64,000 nt of DNA, taken from positions 2,886,001-2,950,000 of the forward strand of contig NZ_CP115913.1 in assembly GCF_027938815.1 (NCBI RefSeq), in the 5' to 3' direction. Position 1 is the first letter of the stretch. The number at the start of each line of letters is the position of its first letter. The notes under the pieces were generated by a model that saw only the letters and a list, made by a program, of their open reading frames with translations, was not told the origin of the DNA and did no database searches. Made by a program: the position numbers and the translations under genes. Shown here piece by piece: positions 43,007-52,593 of this stretch. The stretch is from Oceanirhabdus sp. W0125-5. GTDB lineage: Bacteria > Bacillota > Clostridia > Clostridiales > Clostridiaceae.

Positions 43007-44269
43007 ATGAAAGTAAATACGAATCCAGTTAGAGGAACTAGAGATTTTCTTCCAGCAGAAGTGGAATTAAGAGATTATGTTAAAGAGACAATTTTAGGAG
43101 TATATAAGAAACACGGTTTTACAAGAATTGAAACACCAGCTCTTGAAAATAGCGATATCTTAATGGGAAGTGAAGGGGGAGAAAACATTAAGCTAATATA
43201 TAAGATATTAAAAAGAGGAGAAAAGCTCAACCTTACAAAGGAAGATCTTCAAGAGAAGGATTTAGTTGATATGGGATTACGTTACGATTTAACACTTCCA
43301 TTAAGCAGATTCTATGCTAACAATCAAGCTAAACTTCCAGCACAGTTTAAGAGTGTTCAAATTGGAGAGGTGTATAGAGCAGAAAGACCTCAAAAGGGAA
43401 GATTCCGTTCTTTTGTACAATGTGATATTGATATTATTGGAGATGAATCTTACGGAGCAGAGCTAGATCTTATTTCAACAACTGCTGAAGCATTATCAAA
43501 ACTTTCTTTTAAAGGTTTTAAAATAAGAGTTAATGATAGAAGAGTGCTTAGAGCAATGATAATAGGAGCTGGATTCCCAAGTGAGAATGTTGGAAGCATT
43601 TGTATAACTCTAGATAAACTTGACAAGATAGGAATGGACGGGGTTAAGAACGAACTTATTAAGAATGAATACAGCGAAGAAGTAATAACTAAGTTTATCA
43701 ACTCACTTGAAATCTTATCTAAAGAAGGATTTGATCTTGATGGTCTTAAAGATATTGGTGTTGAGGAAGAAGTTATTGCATCATTAAAAGCTGTTATTAC
43801 AGTTGTTTCTTCACAAAAGGGTGATTTCTCAATAGTATTTGATCCATCTTTAGTTAGAGGAATGGGTTATTATACTGGAATGATATTTGAGATTGAATAT
43901 AGTGATTTTGGAGTATCTATAGCAGGTGGTGGAAGATATGACAAGATGATTGGAAGATTCATGAAGAATGATGTTCCTGCTGTTGGATTCTCAATAGGAT
44001 TTGAAAGAATAATTGCAATACTACAAGAGAAAAACTTTGAAATACCATGTAAAGAAGAAAAAACTGCATTGTTATATGATCTTAAGAATGATGAAGTGGT
44101 TAAAGTATTTTCATACGCAGATTCTTTAAGAGAAAAAGGAATGGCTGTATCACTTATTCAGAAGCAGAAGAAATTAGGTAAGCAAATTAGTAGATTAGGT
44201 GAAGAAGGATACAAATCATTTGTAGTTTATAGAGAAAATCAAGAAGAGATTGAAATAAAAGATATCTAA
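43007..44269 (+). CDS. hisS: histidyl-tRNA synthetase
   Basis: A 420-residue class II enzyme that charges tRNA-His. Motif 2 is in YRAERPQKGRFRSFVQCDID; the HisRS signature LVRGMGYYTGMIFE and the glycine-rich AGGGRYDKM (motif 3 region includes GFSIGFER) are present. The C-terminal anticodon-binding domain is complete. ATG 43007 follows AAGGAGG. Unlike many Firmicutes, aspS does not follow. The gene lies behind the His leader attenuator and ends in its own terminator. Confidence 0.96.
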   Translation: MKVNTNPVRGTRDFLPAEVELRDYVKETILGVYKKHGFTRIETPALENSDILMGSEGGENIKLIYKILKRGEKLNLTKEDLQEKDLVDMGLRYDLTLPLSRFYANNQAKLPAQFKSVQIGEVYRAERPQKGRFRSFVQCDIDIIGDESYGAELDLISTTAEALSKLSFKGFKIRVNDRRVLRAMIIGAGFPSENVGSICITLDKLDKIGMDGVKNELIKNEYSEEVITKFINSLEILSKEGFDLDGLKDIGVEEEVIASLKAVITVVSSQKGDFSIVFDPSLVRGMGYYTGMIFEIEYSDFGVSIAGGGRYDKMIGRFMKNDVPAVGFSIGFERIIAILQEKNFEIPCKEEKTALLYDLKNDEVVKVFSYADSLREKGMAVSLIQKQKKLGKQISRLGEEGYKSFVVYRENQEEIEIKDI

Positions 44270-44277
44270 TAAATAAT

Positions 44278-44312
44278 AAGCAGGTTCTCATTGTGAGAAC
44301 CTGCTTTACTTT
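44278..44312 (+). terminator. terminator after hisS
   Basis: AAGCAGGTTCTCA (44278-44290) and TGAGAACCTGCTT (44294-44306) form a perfect 13-base-pair stem with a three-base loop. Confidence 0.9.
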
Positions 44313-44315
44313 GTG

Positions 44316-45872
44316 CTAAAGTATGAATGAAGGTATTAATATCAGTAAGATTATAATTATCAGTACACCTATTCCCAAAGGGTTTCCAAAATTCACTGTA
44401 TAGCCAATTCCGAATCTCTTTTCAACAAATATACTTGGGTCATTTTTATTAACATAAAAGACACCTAACTTCCAGAATTTATCGTCATTTCTGCTTTGAG
44501 ATGTATTAGGTTTTTCAGAGTTTAAATTTAATCTGCTTCCACCTTGACCTGTAAAGAATGCAATATATATCCCACTACAAACAATAACTATAAAGAAAGA
44601 AATTGAAATAACTGCAGTTAGTGTTTTATTGAGATTAAAAATATTTAAACTTATTAGATTAAACAAAGATATTATAAATGTTGAATAAAGAACTATAACA
44701 AATAAAAATATTGATACTCTTCTTCTAAAAATTCTATCTTTCTTCATTGAGGTTTCAGGATCCGAGGTATCAATCTGCTGCTTTGACCAGCAAATTGTCA
44801 TATGTGCAAAAAGAACTAGAATAGTTACAAATAGTTGTATTATTGGTGCAGTCATAACAGATGTAGGTGTTTTAGTAATCCAATTATCAGCTTCTCCATA
44901 TATATTCCAATGAATGGCTATTGAATTTGGAATTGAATCATAATTAATCCATATTAGAATACTTGAGATAGTGATAATTAATATAGGTATTAAATACCAA
45001 AGTGGTGATATGGCAACTTTTTTTCTTTTCGAAGAAACATACTCTGTATCTACGTAAACAAATTGTTTTTTATTAATATTCCACTGATTTTTATTTTTTA
45101 TATATTGAGTCTTTTTGTGACAAATTAGATATACTCCACATATCATTATCATTACAGCAAACAAAGTAATATACATAGGAATAAATAGTATTTTTAAAAA
45201 TGAAATTCCTATTAAAATTAAGGTTATTGGTGCAATAATTATCAGGAACAGTTTCTTATATAAGGAATAAACTCCAGCTAATTCTTTATCATCAGCTTTT
45301 TCAGCGGGAACCCTAATTCCAAAGAATAACTCTTTACGACTCAAAATTGGCATGAAGTAGAATAAAACTATAATAATGAATGCTACGAATAAAGTAATAA
45401 AGGAATTAATATTTTCATAATGATTAGTAGAACTTGCAAGCCTAAAACCAGAAATTTCACCTGATTCAAGGAAATATAAATAATATTCAGTGGGCCCTTT
45501 ACTTCCCTGAACTTTAATATGAACACAAGGTGCATTAAATTTTATAATGAAATTAGAATCTATAACTCCTAAAAATTCTCCATTTATTATTTTTTTCTTA
45601 AGAGTTTTAGCATTCTTTGATAAGAAGAAATCTTTCATTGGTTTAGTTAAAGGAATTTTTAAGGTAAGTTCTTCAAGTTCTCCATTACCGAAATAATTAA
45701 TAAATTCTTCAGCGGTATTCTCCATATTATTTTTTTGATCTTCAGTATAATTTGAAGGTAATTTCTTTTCTAAGTTTTTCTCTGTATTCTTGATAGTGCT
45801 GCAAGATGAGAAAAGCACTGTCAAAGTAATCAATATCAAGGATATAAGATATTTCTTATTTATCTTTTTCAT
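44316..45872 (-). CDS. DUF1648/SdpI-like membrane protein with lipoprotein-type signal
   Basis: A 518-residue protein. The N-terminus (LISLILITLTVLFSSCS) looks like a lipoprotein signal with Cys24 as possible lipidation site, followed by about 130 external residues. A membrane region of eight or so segments follows, containing the DUF1648 block PNSIAIHWNIYGEADNW, the feature shared with the SdpI immunity family. It forms an operon with the GntR gene upstream (24-base gap). Relatives often respond to envelope stress; the exact role is unknown. Confidence 0.8.
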   Translation of the reverse strand: MKKINKKYLISLILITLTVLFSSCSTIKNTEKNLEKKLPSNYTEDQKNNMENTAEEFINYFGNGELEELTLKIPLTKPMKDFFLSKNAKTLKKKIINGEFLGVIDSNFIIKFNAPCVHIKVQGSKGPTEYYLYFLESGEISGFRLASSTNHYENINSFITLFVAFIIIVLFYFMPILSRKELFFGIRVPAEKADDKELAGVYSLYKKLFLIIIAPITLILIGISFLKILFIPMYITLFAVMIMICGVYLICHKKTQYIKNKNQWNINKKQFVYVDTEYVSSKRKKVAISPLWYLIPILIITISSILIWINYDSIPNSIAIHWNIYGEADNWITKTPTSVMTAPIIQLFVTILVLFAHMTICWSKQQIDTSDPETSMKKDRIFRRRVSIFLFVIVLYSTFIISLFNLISLNIFNLNKTLTAVISISFFIVIVCSGIYIAFFTGQGGSRLNLNSEKPNTSQSRNDDKFWKLGVFYVNKNDPSIFVEKRFGIGYTVNFGNPLGIGVLIIIILLILIPSFIL

Positions 45873-45896
45873 AGTTTAAACCCCCAATAAGCAAAT

Positions 45897-46277
45897 TTAT
45901 TTTGACGAAAAGTCCTTAAAAATATCTTTGCTAAGTTCAATAAATTCTTCTTCTTTTAAACCTTTACATATTGATGAAGCAATAAGTGTCATTAAATCTT
46001 CAGTCATTTCCTCTTTGAAAACTGGATCAGAAGTAGTTCTTACTGGAAGAACTGTGGCTCCTTTTCGTCTGTCAACAACGATATATCCTTCTGATTTAAG
46101 AAGATTATAGGATTTATTTACTGTATGCATGTTTATTCCTATATCAGAAGCCAGTTGACGTACAGATGGAAGGATTTCACCAGGCCTTAGAGTACCTCGT
46201 GCAATACCATGAATAACTTGATTTTTAATTTGTATATATATAGGGATATCGCTTTCAAAATTAATCTTTAGTAACAA
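45897..46277 (-). CDS. GntR-family regulator, YtrA type
   Basis: A 126-residue winged-helix regulator: IPIYIQIKNQVIHGIARGTL, then LPSVRQLASDIGINMHTVNKSYNLLK. Its short C-terminal domain is typical of YtrA-type repressors. TTG 46277 follows GGAGATGATATC. It is the first gene of a two-gene unit with the DUF1648 protein, and the 21-base palindrome just upstream is its likely operator. Only about 40% of residues match the other YtrA-type regulator in this window by eye. Confidence 0.88.
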   Translation of the reverse strand: MLLKINFESDIPIYIQIKNQVIHGIARGTLRPGEILPSVRQLASDIGINMHTVNKSYNLLKSEGYIVVDRRKGATVLPVRTTSDPVFKEEMTEDLMTLIASSICKGLKEEEFIELSKDIFKDFSSK

Positions 46278-46307
46278 GATATCATCTCCTTAAATACAAG
46301 TTATGTT

Positions 46308-46328
46308 TGTTATATTAATTATATAACA
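46308..46328. promoter_or_regulatory. palindromic operator candidate upstream of gntR
   Basis: TGTTATAT (46308-46315) and ATATAACA (46321-46328) form a perfect inverted repeat around a five-base spacer. On the minus strand it overlaps a TATAAT-like -10 box, so a bound repressor would block the GntR operon. Confidence 0.6.
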
Positions 46329-46427
46329 GTGCAATTGAATCTTCAATATATAATTAGATTTCAAGTAAAAGGAAAAAAAAATAAAAATAAGAATATAATA
46401 AATTATAAAAGGTTAGGGGGTGAAGTT

Positions 46428-47687
46428 TTGAGCAGTAGAAAAAAAAGAGATGGATATACATTTGATTTAAAATTTTGGACTAAAAAGTATGAAGGACTTA
46501 ATGAAGAAATATCTAATTATGAAAAAATAAAAAGAATAAACGATGAAAATTTTAAAAATCAAAAAAAAATATTTGATATTTGTGATTTGGCCCAAAATAT
46601 GGAATCTGTAACACATGAGAATATAATACAATATTTAAGAATGTTTTATGATTTTGAATATAATCAGTATATAGATAGTGCAAAAAAACATATTACTATT
46701 AATGACTATAATTCAATAATTAAGAATATGAATATCAATTGGCATTCTAATATTAGTGGTGATAATTGTCCTATCAACGTAAAGTTTGGGGTAGCAAAAA
46801 GTAGATTAAATGTAAGAGCATATCCTACTGAAAGAAATGCATACAAGGATTATAATGATAAACATAACAGATTTGTTGAGTCAGCCTTATATTTTGGAGA
46901 CGGAGTGATAGTTATACACGAGAGTTTAGATTGTAAATGGTATTTAGTGATATGCAGAGATTATGTGGGATGGGTGAAAAAGGATGGAATCAAGCTTTGC
47001 TCGAAAGAAAATTTGATTAAGTATCTTGAAGCAGAGGATATTGTAATTTCATGTGGGGCAAATTCAAATGGGTTATATAATTCTAGAAAAATTGAATTGC
47101 CATTAGGAACAGTATTACCAATATACCGAGAAAAAGATCAATATTACGAATGTTATATTCCACAATTAGAAGGAAAATTATCAGAAGAAGAGATTGTGAT
47201 TGTAAGTAAGAAACAAGAAGTAAATAGGGGCTTTTTGAAATTTAACAAGAAAAATATATTAGAACTTTCATTTAAATTATTAGGAGAATCATACTCATGG
47301 GGAGGAGAAAATAAAGGACGAGACTGTTCTGCTTATATTCGAGATGTATACAAGTGTTTTGGAATAGTTTTACCGAGAAATGCAAGTGATCAAAAGTCAA
47401 TTAAAGGTGCTAATATTTTGGATATATCAAAATTAAGAGAAGATGAAAAAATAGCTGCATTGAATAAATATGCTATTGGGTTTCCAATTTTTTTGCCTGG
47501 TCATGTTATGATTTATTTAGGAGATGATGATGATGGAAGTGGATATATTATTCATGACTCAGGAGGATTCTATAAGGAAGGAAGAGAGATAGGTGGTAAT
47601 AAAATAGTAGTTACCGATTTAGAGATTGAGACCAGTAAAGGAGTTAAGTATCTGGATTCAATAGATACAATTCTCTCTTTTGAATAG
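46428..47687 (+). CDS. SH3-domain/NlpC-P60 endopeptidase
   Basis: A 419-residue cell-wall hydrolase-like protein. The N-terminal 100 residues are helical, two SH3-like regions follow (RLNVRAYPT near residue 125 and another near 205-260), and residues about 285-419 are an NlpC/P60 domain with catalytic Cys in GRDCSAYIRDVY and His in PGHVMIYLG. The plan matches YkfC-type gamma-D-glutamyl-L-diamino-acid endopeptidases. No signal peptide is seen, consistent with recycling of muropeptides inside the cell. TTG 46428 follows GGGGGTG. Its 3' end overlaps the convergent glycosyltransferase gene by 118 bases. Confidence 0.82.
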   Translation: MSSRKKRDGYTFDLKFWTKKYEGLNEEISNYEKIKRINDENFKNQKKIFDICDLAQNMESVTHENIIQYLRMFYDFEYNQYIDSAKKHITINDYNSIIKNMNINWHSNISGDNCPINVKFGVAKSRLNVRAYPTERNAYKDYNDKHNRFVESALYFGDGVIVIHESLDCKWYLVICRDYVGWVKKDGIKLCSKENLIKYLEAEDIVISCGANSNGLYNSRKIELPLGTVLPIYREKDQYYECYIPQLEGKLSEEEIVIVSKKQEVNRGFLKFNKKNILELSFKLLGESYSWGGENKGRDCSAYIRDVYKCFGIVLPRNASDQKSIKGANILDISKLREDEKIAALNKYAIGFPIFLPGHVMIYLGDDDDGSGYIIHDSGGFYKEGREIGGNKIVVTDLEIETSKGVKYLDSIDTILSFE

Positions 47688-48391
47688 TTTGGACTGTGTG
47701 GAACAAGGGATACATCTAAAGTATCCCTTGATTTTTTACAAAGATAAGAATCTATAAATCCATTTTTAACCATAGAATCAAGAACTATATCTCTTTTCCA
47801 AAGTGCTTTTTCTTTATTAATAATTGGATTTAGTGTGTTGGGAGATTGAGGTATACCAGCAAGAAGGGCACTTTCTTCTAAATTCAAATCCCATATATCT
47901 TTATTAAAATATTTTTTACTAGCTGCTTGGACACCATAAGTATTTTCACCAAAGTATATAAAGTTTAAATACATTTCTAAAATTTCTTCTTTTGAGTATG
48001 TTAATTCTAATTGTATTGATAGTGCAAGTTCTTTTAATTTTCTTGTATAAGTTCTTTCATTACTTAAAAAAGCATTTTTAGCAAGTTGTTGAGTTATTGT
48101 ACTTCCACCTTCAACAATTTGACCAGCTTTTGCATTATTTATAAATGCACGACCTATTGCTAGTGGATCAAAACCTATATGTGAATAGAAATTTTTATCT
48201 TCAACTGAAATTATAGCTTTTTTTAAGTTTATAGGAAGTTTATCCATTGTTACATAGTCATCTCTATGAGCAATTATATTTCTTTTTAAGTTCTTCACAT
48301 TGTTCCTGATACATTTTTCTTTTAAACCACAAATATTGAAACAAGTGAAGGAAATAAAAACAAGTAAAAAAATCAATATCTTTCTTCTCAT
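47570..48391 (-). CDS. stand-alone peptidoglycan glycosyltransferase (GT51)
   Basis: A 273-residue protein with an N-terminal membrane anchor (residues about 4-22) and a transglycosylase domain that polymerises lipid II. Catalytic Glu is in SVEDKNFYSHIGFDP; EGGSTITQQLAKN, RKLKELALSIQLE and the second Glu block KEEILEMYLNFIYFGENTYG follow. No transpeptidase domain is present, so it is a monofunctional MtgA-like enzyme. The last 40 or so residues (after VSLVPHSPN) are read antisense to the neighbouring endopeptidase gene and are unlikely to be ancestral. Confidence 0.88.
   Translation of the reverse strand: MRRKILIFLLVFISFTCFNICGLKEKCIRNNVKNLKRNIIAHRDDYVTMDKLPINLKKAIISVEDKNFYSHIGFDPLAIGRAFINNAKAGQIVEGGSTITQQLAKNAFLSNERTYTRKLKELALSIQLELTYSKEEILEMYLNFIYFGENTYGVQAASKKYFNKDIWDLNLEESALLAGIPQSPNTLNPIINKEKALWKRDIVLDSMVKNGFIDSYLCKKSRDTLDVSLVPHSPNYSKERIVSIESRYLTPLLVSISKSVTTILLPPISLPSL
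47705..47738 (+). terminator. terminator of the endopeptidase gene, inside the convergent CDS
   Basis: AAGGGATAC (47705-47713) pairs with GTATCCCTT (47721-47729), followed by GATTTTTT. On the other strand the same bases encode RDTLDVSL of the glycosyltransferase. Confidence 0.8.
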
Positions 48392-48618
48392 TTAAATCAA
48401 CTCCAAATTTTGGTTATAATCATTTTAATTCTTTTGCTTTAGATATACGCATAGATTGACAAAAAGTTTCAGCTTTTTGGGATATTTTATTTCTTTTAAT
48501 AAATTATTCATAAATTAATATAAATTAAATTTTAGTAATTTAATAAAAGATGATAAAATATAAATAATAGAATAGAATGTAATGATAACATTATTTATAT
48601 TGATATAGAGGTGATAAA

Positions 48619-49932
48619 GTGAAAAAAATTAAAAAGTATTTAAGATTTGCAGCAATTATAGGGCTGCTAGTTACATTACATATTGGTACAGCATTTGCAA
48701 GTGATAATGAAATAATTTGGGACAAGTATTTGAAAAGTTATGTTAAGAATGACAAGGTATGGACAATAAAATTCAATATGACATTAGAAGAGGCAGATTC
48801 TATAGAAGATTATGTATATGTTCAAGATTCTAAAGGGGATAGGGCACCAGTTAATGTTCAGTTAAAAAATGATACAGTGGTGGTTAGTCCTACAAAAAGT
48901 TATGAAAAAGGTGAAACATACAAGCTAATAATAGAAAAAGAACTTAAATCATCAAATGGAGTTCCCCTAAAACAACGAGTAATAATGCCCTTTAATATTG
49001 AAGATAATGAAGCTCTTGTTAAAGGGAAGTTAAAATCAGAATTACTATTGGCTCAAAAAGAGGTTGTAATTAAAGAATATAATATTAATAAGGATGAGAT
49101 AGTTGAGCTTGTTAATGGCATTATTAATAATACTCCTGAAATATTCTATTATGGTGGATTTAGTTACAATTACGAGACATCTCAAGGAATTGTTGATAGT
49201 ATAATATTCAATTATACATATACCTCACAAGAAATTGAAGATATGAAGATTGAACTTAACACTAAGATTGATTGGATTTTAAACAATGTAGTAAATGATT
49301 CTATGAATGATTATGAAAAAGAATTAGCAATTCATGATTATATAATAAACAATGCAGTTTATGACATAGAAAACTTAAATAATAATACATTAAAAGATAG
49401 TGCATATTCTATGTATGGAATTTTAATAGAAGGAAAAGCAGTTTGTACAGGTTATGCAAAAACAATGCAGTATTTCCTTGATAAGTTCAATATAGAGAAT
49501 CAATTGATTTTTGGAAATGCAAATGGTGAAAGTCATGTATGGAATTTAGTAAAATTGAATGGGGCATATTATCATTTAGATGCAACATTTGATGATCCAA
49601 TATCAAAAGAAGAGAATATTTTAAGAAGAAACTATTTTAATATCTCTGATGAACTTATAAAGAAAAGTCATGTATGGAATGAAGAGGACTATATCAAAGC
49701 TATTTCTATGGAGCAAAACTATTTTGTAAAAAATGAATCATATGCAAAAGATGAAGCAGAATTAATCTCATTAATAAAAAAGAAAATCAAGAATAATGAA
49801 AAAGACATAAATATCTTGGTTAAGGATATGATTGTAGATATACCTTCTATAGTAAGAAAGTCTGGTTATAAAGGCGCATTTTCATATAGTTTTGATGATG
49901 CAATAGGAGTAGTATCTGTTAATCTAAAATAA
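48619..49932 (+). CDS. secreted transglutaminase-like protein
   Basis: A 437-residue exported protein. A signal peptide (residues 1-28, cleavage likely after TAFA) is followed by a bacterial Ig-like domain (about 35-125) and a transglutaminase-like domain with a papain-type triad: Cys in EGKAVCTGYAKTM, His in ESHVWNLVK and Asp in YHLDATFDD. Such proteins act as cysteine proteases or crosslinkers at the cell surface. GTG 48619 follows GAGGTGAT. The 228 bases upstream are AT-rich with no clear element. Confidence 0.87.
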   Translation: MKKIKKYLRFAAIIGLLVTLHIGTAFASDNEIIWDKYLKSYVKNDKVWTIKFNMTLEEADSIEDYVYVQDSKGDRAPVNVQLKNDTVVVSPTKSYEKGETYKLIIEKELKSSNGVPLKQRVIMPFNIEDNEALVKGKLKSELLLAQKEVVIKEYNINKDEIVELVNGIINNTPEIFYYGGFSYNYETSQGIVDSIIFNYTYTSQEIEDMKIELNTKIDWILNNVVNDSMNDYEKELAIHDYIINNAVYDIENLNNNTLKDSAYSMYGILIEGKAVCTGYAKTMQYFLDKFNIENQLIFGNANGESHVWNLVKLNGAYYHLDATFDDPISKEENILRRNYFNISDELIKKSHVWNEEDYIKAISMEQNYFVKNESYAKDEAELISLIKKKIKNNEKDINILVKDMIVDIPSIVRKSGYKGAFSYSFDDAIGVVSVNLK

Positions 49933-49944
49933 AGTAAGAACATG

Positions 49945-49976
49945 GTGGACAGTGTACAGCTGTCCACTTTTTTTTA
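49945..49976 (+). terminator. terminator after the transglutaminase-like gene
   Basis: GTGGACAG (49945-49952) pairs with CTGTCCAC (49960-49967), followed by eight T. Confidence 0.9.
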
Positions 49977-50190
49977 GTGCAGGCAGTGGGGGCTCTTTTT
50001 ATTGAGATAGTGTGTTATGGATAAGTTGGTTATTTCATGGTAATATAAAAGATAGACTAGAGATAGATTAAGAATTGAAATAGCTATTCTATATAATTGA
50101 AATAATGTGATAGTTTAGATAGATGAGTTATTAAATTTCAATAGTATAGTTAATCATATATAGTCAACAATGAAAGGAGACTAGAATAGT

Positions 50191-52395
50191 ATGAGTAAGT
50201 CATTAGTTCTTGCAGAAAAGCCTTCAGTTGGAAGAGAGATTGCAAGAGTTTTAAATTGTAAGAAAAAAGGAAATGGATATTTTGAAGGTGATAAATATAT
50301 AGTTACTTGGGCTTTAGGACATTTAGTTACTTTAGCTGATCCAGAGGCATATGGAAATCAATATAAGCAGTGGAGTTTGGATACACTTCCTATGCTGCCA
50401 AATAGAATGAAATTAAATGTTATAGGAAAGACTGGTAAGCAGTTCACAGCAGTTAAGAAAGTGATGACCAGACCAGATATTAGTGAACTTGTTATTGCTA
50501 CAGACGCTGGGAGAGAAGGGGAACTTGTAGCACGTCTTATAATAGATAAAGTAGGTTTTAGAAAACCAATAAAACGTCTTTGGATTTCATCGCAGACAGA
50601 TAAGGCAATAAAGGATGGATTTAAGAATTTAAAACCAGGAAAAAATTATGAGAATTTATATAGAGCAGCAATGTGTAGAGCAGAGGCTGACTGGATTGTT
50701 GGACTTAACGTAACGCGTGCTCTAACATGTAAATATAATGCACAATTATCAGCAGGAAGAGTTCAAACGCCTACTGTGGCAATGATAGTTCAGAGAGAAG
50801 AAGACATCAATAACTTTAAACCAAAAGATTATTATGGAGTATCAGGGAAAGTAAATGGATTCTCTTTAAACTGGATAAATAAAAAAGGTCAATTGACTAC
50901 TTTTAATGAAGAAGAAGCAAAGAAAGTTATGATAAAGGTTAAAGGGCAGAGTGGAAAGATAATTGAAGTAACTAAAACAGATAAGAAAAACTATGCACCC
51001 GCTTTATACGACTTAACTGAACTTCAGAGAGATGCAAACAAGAGATATGGATACTCAGCTAAACAGACTCTTTCAATTATGCAAAGATTATATGAGCAGC
51101 ATAAAGTACTTACTTACCCAAGAACGGACTCAAGATATATAACTACTGATATAGTTGAAACACTTCCACAGAGACTAAAGGCTGCATCAATTGGTTCATA
51201 TGGAAGATTTGCAACACAGATATTAAATGGTAAGATAAGAGCTCATAAGGGGTTTGTGGATAATAGCAGAGTATCAGATCACCATGCAATAATTCCTACT
51301 GAGCAGAAGGTTAGCATTGGAAGTCTTAGCAGTGAAGAACTTAAAATTTACGAGCTTGTTGTTAAGAGATTCTTCAGTGTAATGTTACCAGCATTTGAAT
51401 ATGTTCAAACTACAGTAAAAGCTGAGGTTAATGGTGAGCATTTCATAGCTAAAGGGAAAATAGTTAAATCAAAAGGATGGAAGGCTGTTTATGACAGAGA
51501 TACAGACTTTGATAATGAAGAAGATGATAGAAAGCAAGATTCGGTTAAAGACCAAATGCTACCAGAGATTAATAAAGGAGATGTGATTAAGTTCACATCA
51601 GTTGATATTAACAGTGGAAAGACTAAGCCACCAGCAAGATTCAATGAAGCCACATTGTTATCAGCTATGGAGAATCCACATAAATATATACATGTAAACA
51701 AAGAACATGCTAAAACCCTTGGGGAGACAGGTGGACTTGGAACAGTTGCTACAAGAGCGGATATTATAGAAAAACTATTTAATTCCTTCGTTATAGAGAA
51801 AAAGGGTAAAGAGATATTCCCTACTTCAAAAGGGAAGCAGCTTATTGATTTAGTTCCAGCTGACTTAAAATCACCATTACTTACTGCAAAGTGGGAGAAT
51901 GAATTAGGCTTGATAAGTAAAGGAAAGATAAATAATAAGAAATTCATTGATAACATGAGAAATTATGCAACAAAGCTTGTTAACGATGTTAAGAGTGGTA
52001 CAGCAAAGTATACTCATGATAACATGACAAGAGCTAAATGCCCTGAGTGTGGAAAGTACTTACTTGAGGTTAATGGTAAAAGAGGTAAGATGCTAGTATG
52101 TCAGGATAGAGAGTGTGGATATAGAAAAGGATTATCTAAAGTTACTAATGCTAGATGTCCAGAATGTCATAAGAAGCTTGAGTTAAGAGGAAAAGGTGAA
52201 GGGCAGATATTCGTATGTCCTAACTGCAGCTATAGAGAGAAGCTTTCAGTTTTCCAAAAGAGAAAGAGTGAGAATAATAGTAAAGTAACAAAAAGAGATG
52301 TTAATAAATATCTGAAGAAGCAAAAACAAGAGGCGGAAGAACCAATAAACTCAGCATTTGCAGATGCATTGGCAAAACTTAAGTTAGATAAATAG
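50191..52395 (+). CDS. topB: DNA topoisomerase III
   Basis: A 734-residue type IA topoisomerase that relaxes and decatenates DNA through a transient 5'-phosphotyrosine. The Toprim domain starts SLVLAEKPSVGREIARVL and has ATDAGREGELVAR; the active-site tyrosine is in LTYPRTDSRYI. Two C-terminal zinc ribbons (CPECGKYL...CQDREC and CPECHKKL...CPNC) extend it beyond the core enzyme. AAAGGAGAC precedes ATG. It is monocistronic. Confidence 0.95.
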   Translation: MSKSLVLAEKPSVGREIARVLNCKKKGNGYFEGDKYIVTWALGHLVTLADPEAYGNQYKQWSLDTLPMLPNRMKLNVIGKTGKQFTAVKKVMTRPDISELVIATDAGREGELVARLIIDKVGFRKPIKRLWISSQTDKAIKDGFKNLKPGKNYENLYRAAMCRAEADWIVGLNVTRALTCKYNAQLSAGRVQTPTVAMIVQREEDINNFKPKDYYGVSGKVNGFSLNWINKKGQLTTFNEEEAKKVMIKVKGQSGKIIEVTKTDKKNYAPALYDLTELQRDANKRYGYSAKQTLSIMQRLYEQHKVLTYPRTDSRYITTDIVETLPQRLKAASIGSYGRFATQILNGKIRAHKGFVDNSRVSDHHAIIPTEQKVSIGSLSSEELKIYELVVKRFFSVMLPAFEYVQTTVKAEVNGEHFIAKGKIVKSKGWKAVYDRDTDFDNEEDDRKQDSVKDQMLPEINKGDVIKFTSVDINSGKTKPPARFNEATLLSAMENPHKYIHVNKEHAKTLGETGGLGTVATRADIIEKLFNSFVIEKKGKEIFPTSKGKQLIDLVPADLKSPLLTAKWENELGLISKGKINNKKFIDNMRNYATKLVNDVKSGTAKYTHDNMTRAKCPECGKYLLEVNGKRGKMLVCQDRECGYRKGLSKVTNARCPECHKKLELRGKGEGQIFVCPNCSYREKLSVFQKRKSENNSKVTKRDVNKYLKKQKQEAEEPINSAFADALAKLKLDK

Positions 52396-52401
52396 ATAAA
52401 T

Positions 52402-52440
52402 AGTATAATCAAGTACTTACTTGATTGTACTATTTTTTTT
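52402..52440 (+). terminator. terminator after topB
   Basis: AGTATAATCAAGT (52402-52414) pairs with ACTTGATTGTACT (52419-52431) with one G-U pair; eight T follow. Confidence 0.88.
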
Positions 52441-52593
52441 GAAAAAAAAGTATGCGGACCTGGTACGCAGGAAAAAAATGTATTGGGGTCAGACGCTATG
52501 GATAGAAATGTTGACAATAGAATATGTTGGAAGTAAAATATAAAAATGTATAATAAATTTATTAAATTGAATCTTTAGGATGGTATAAGTAGA

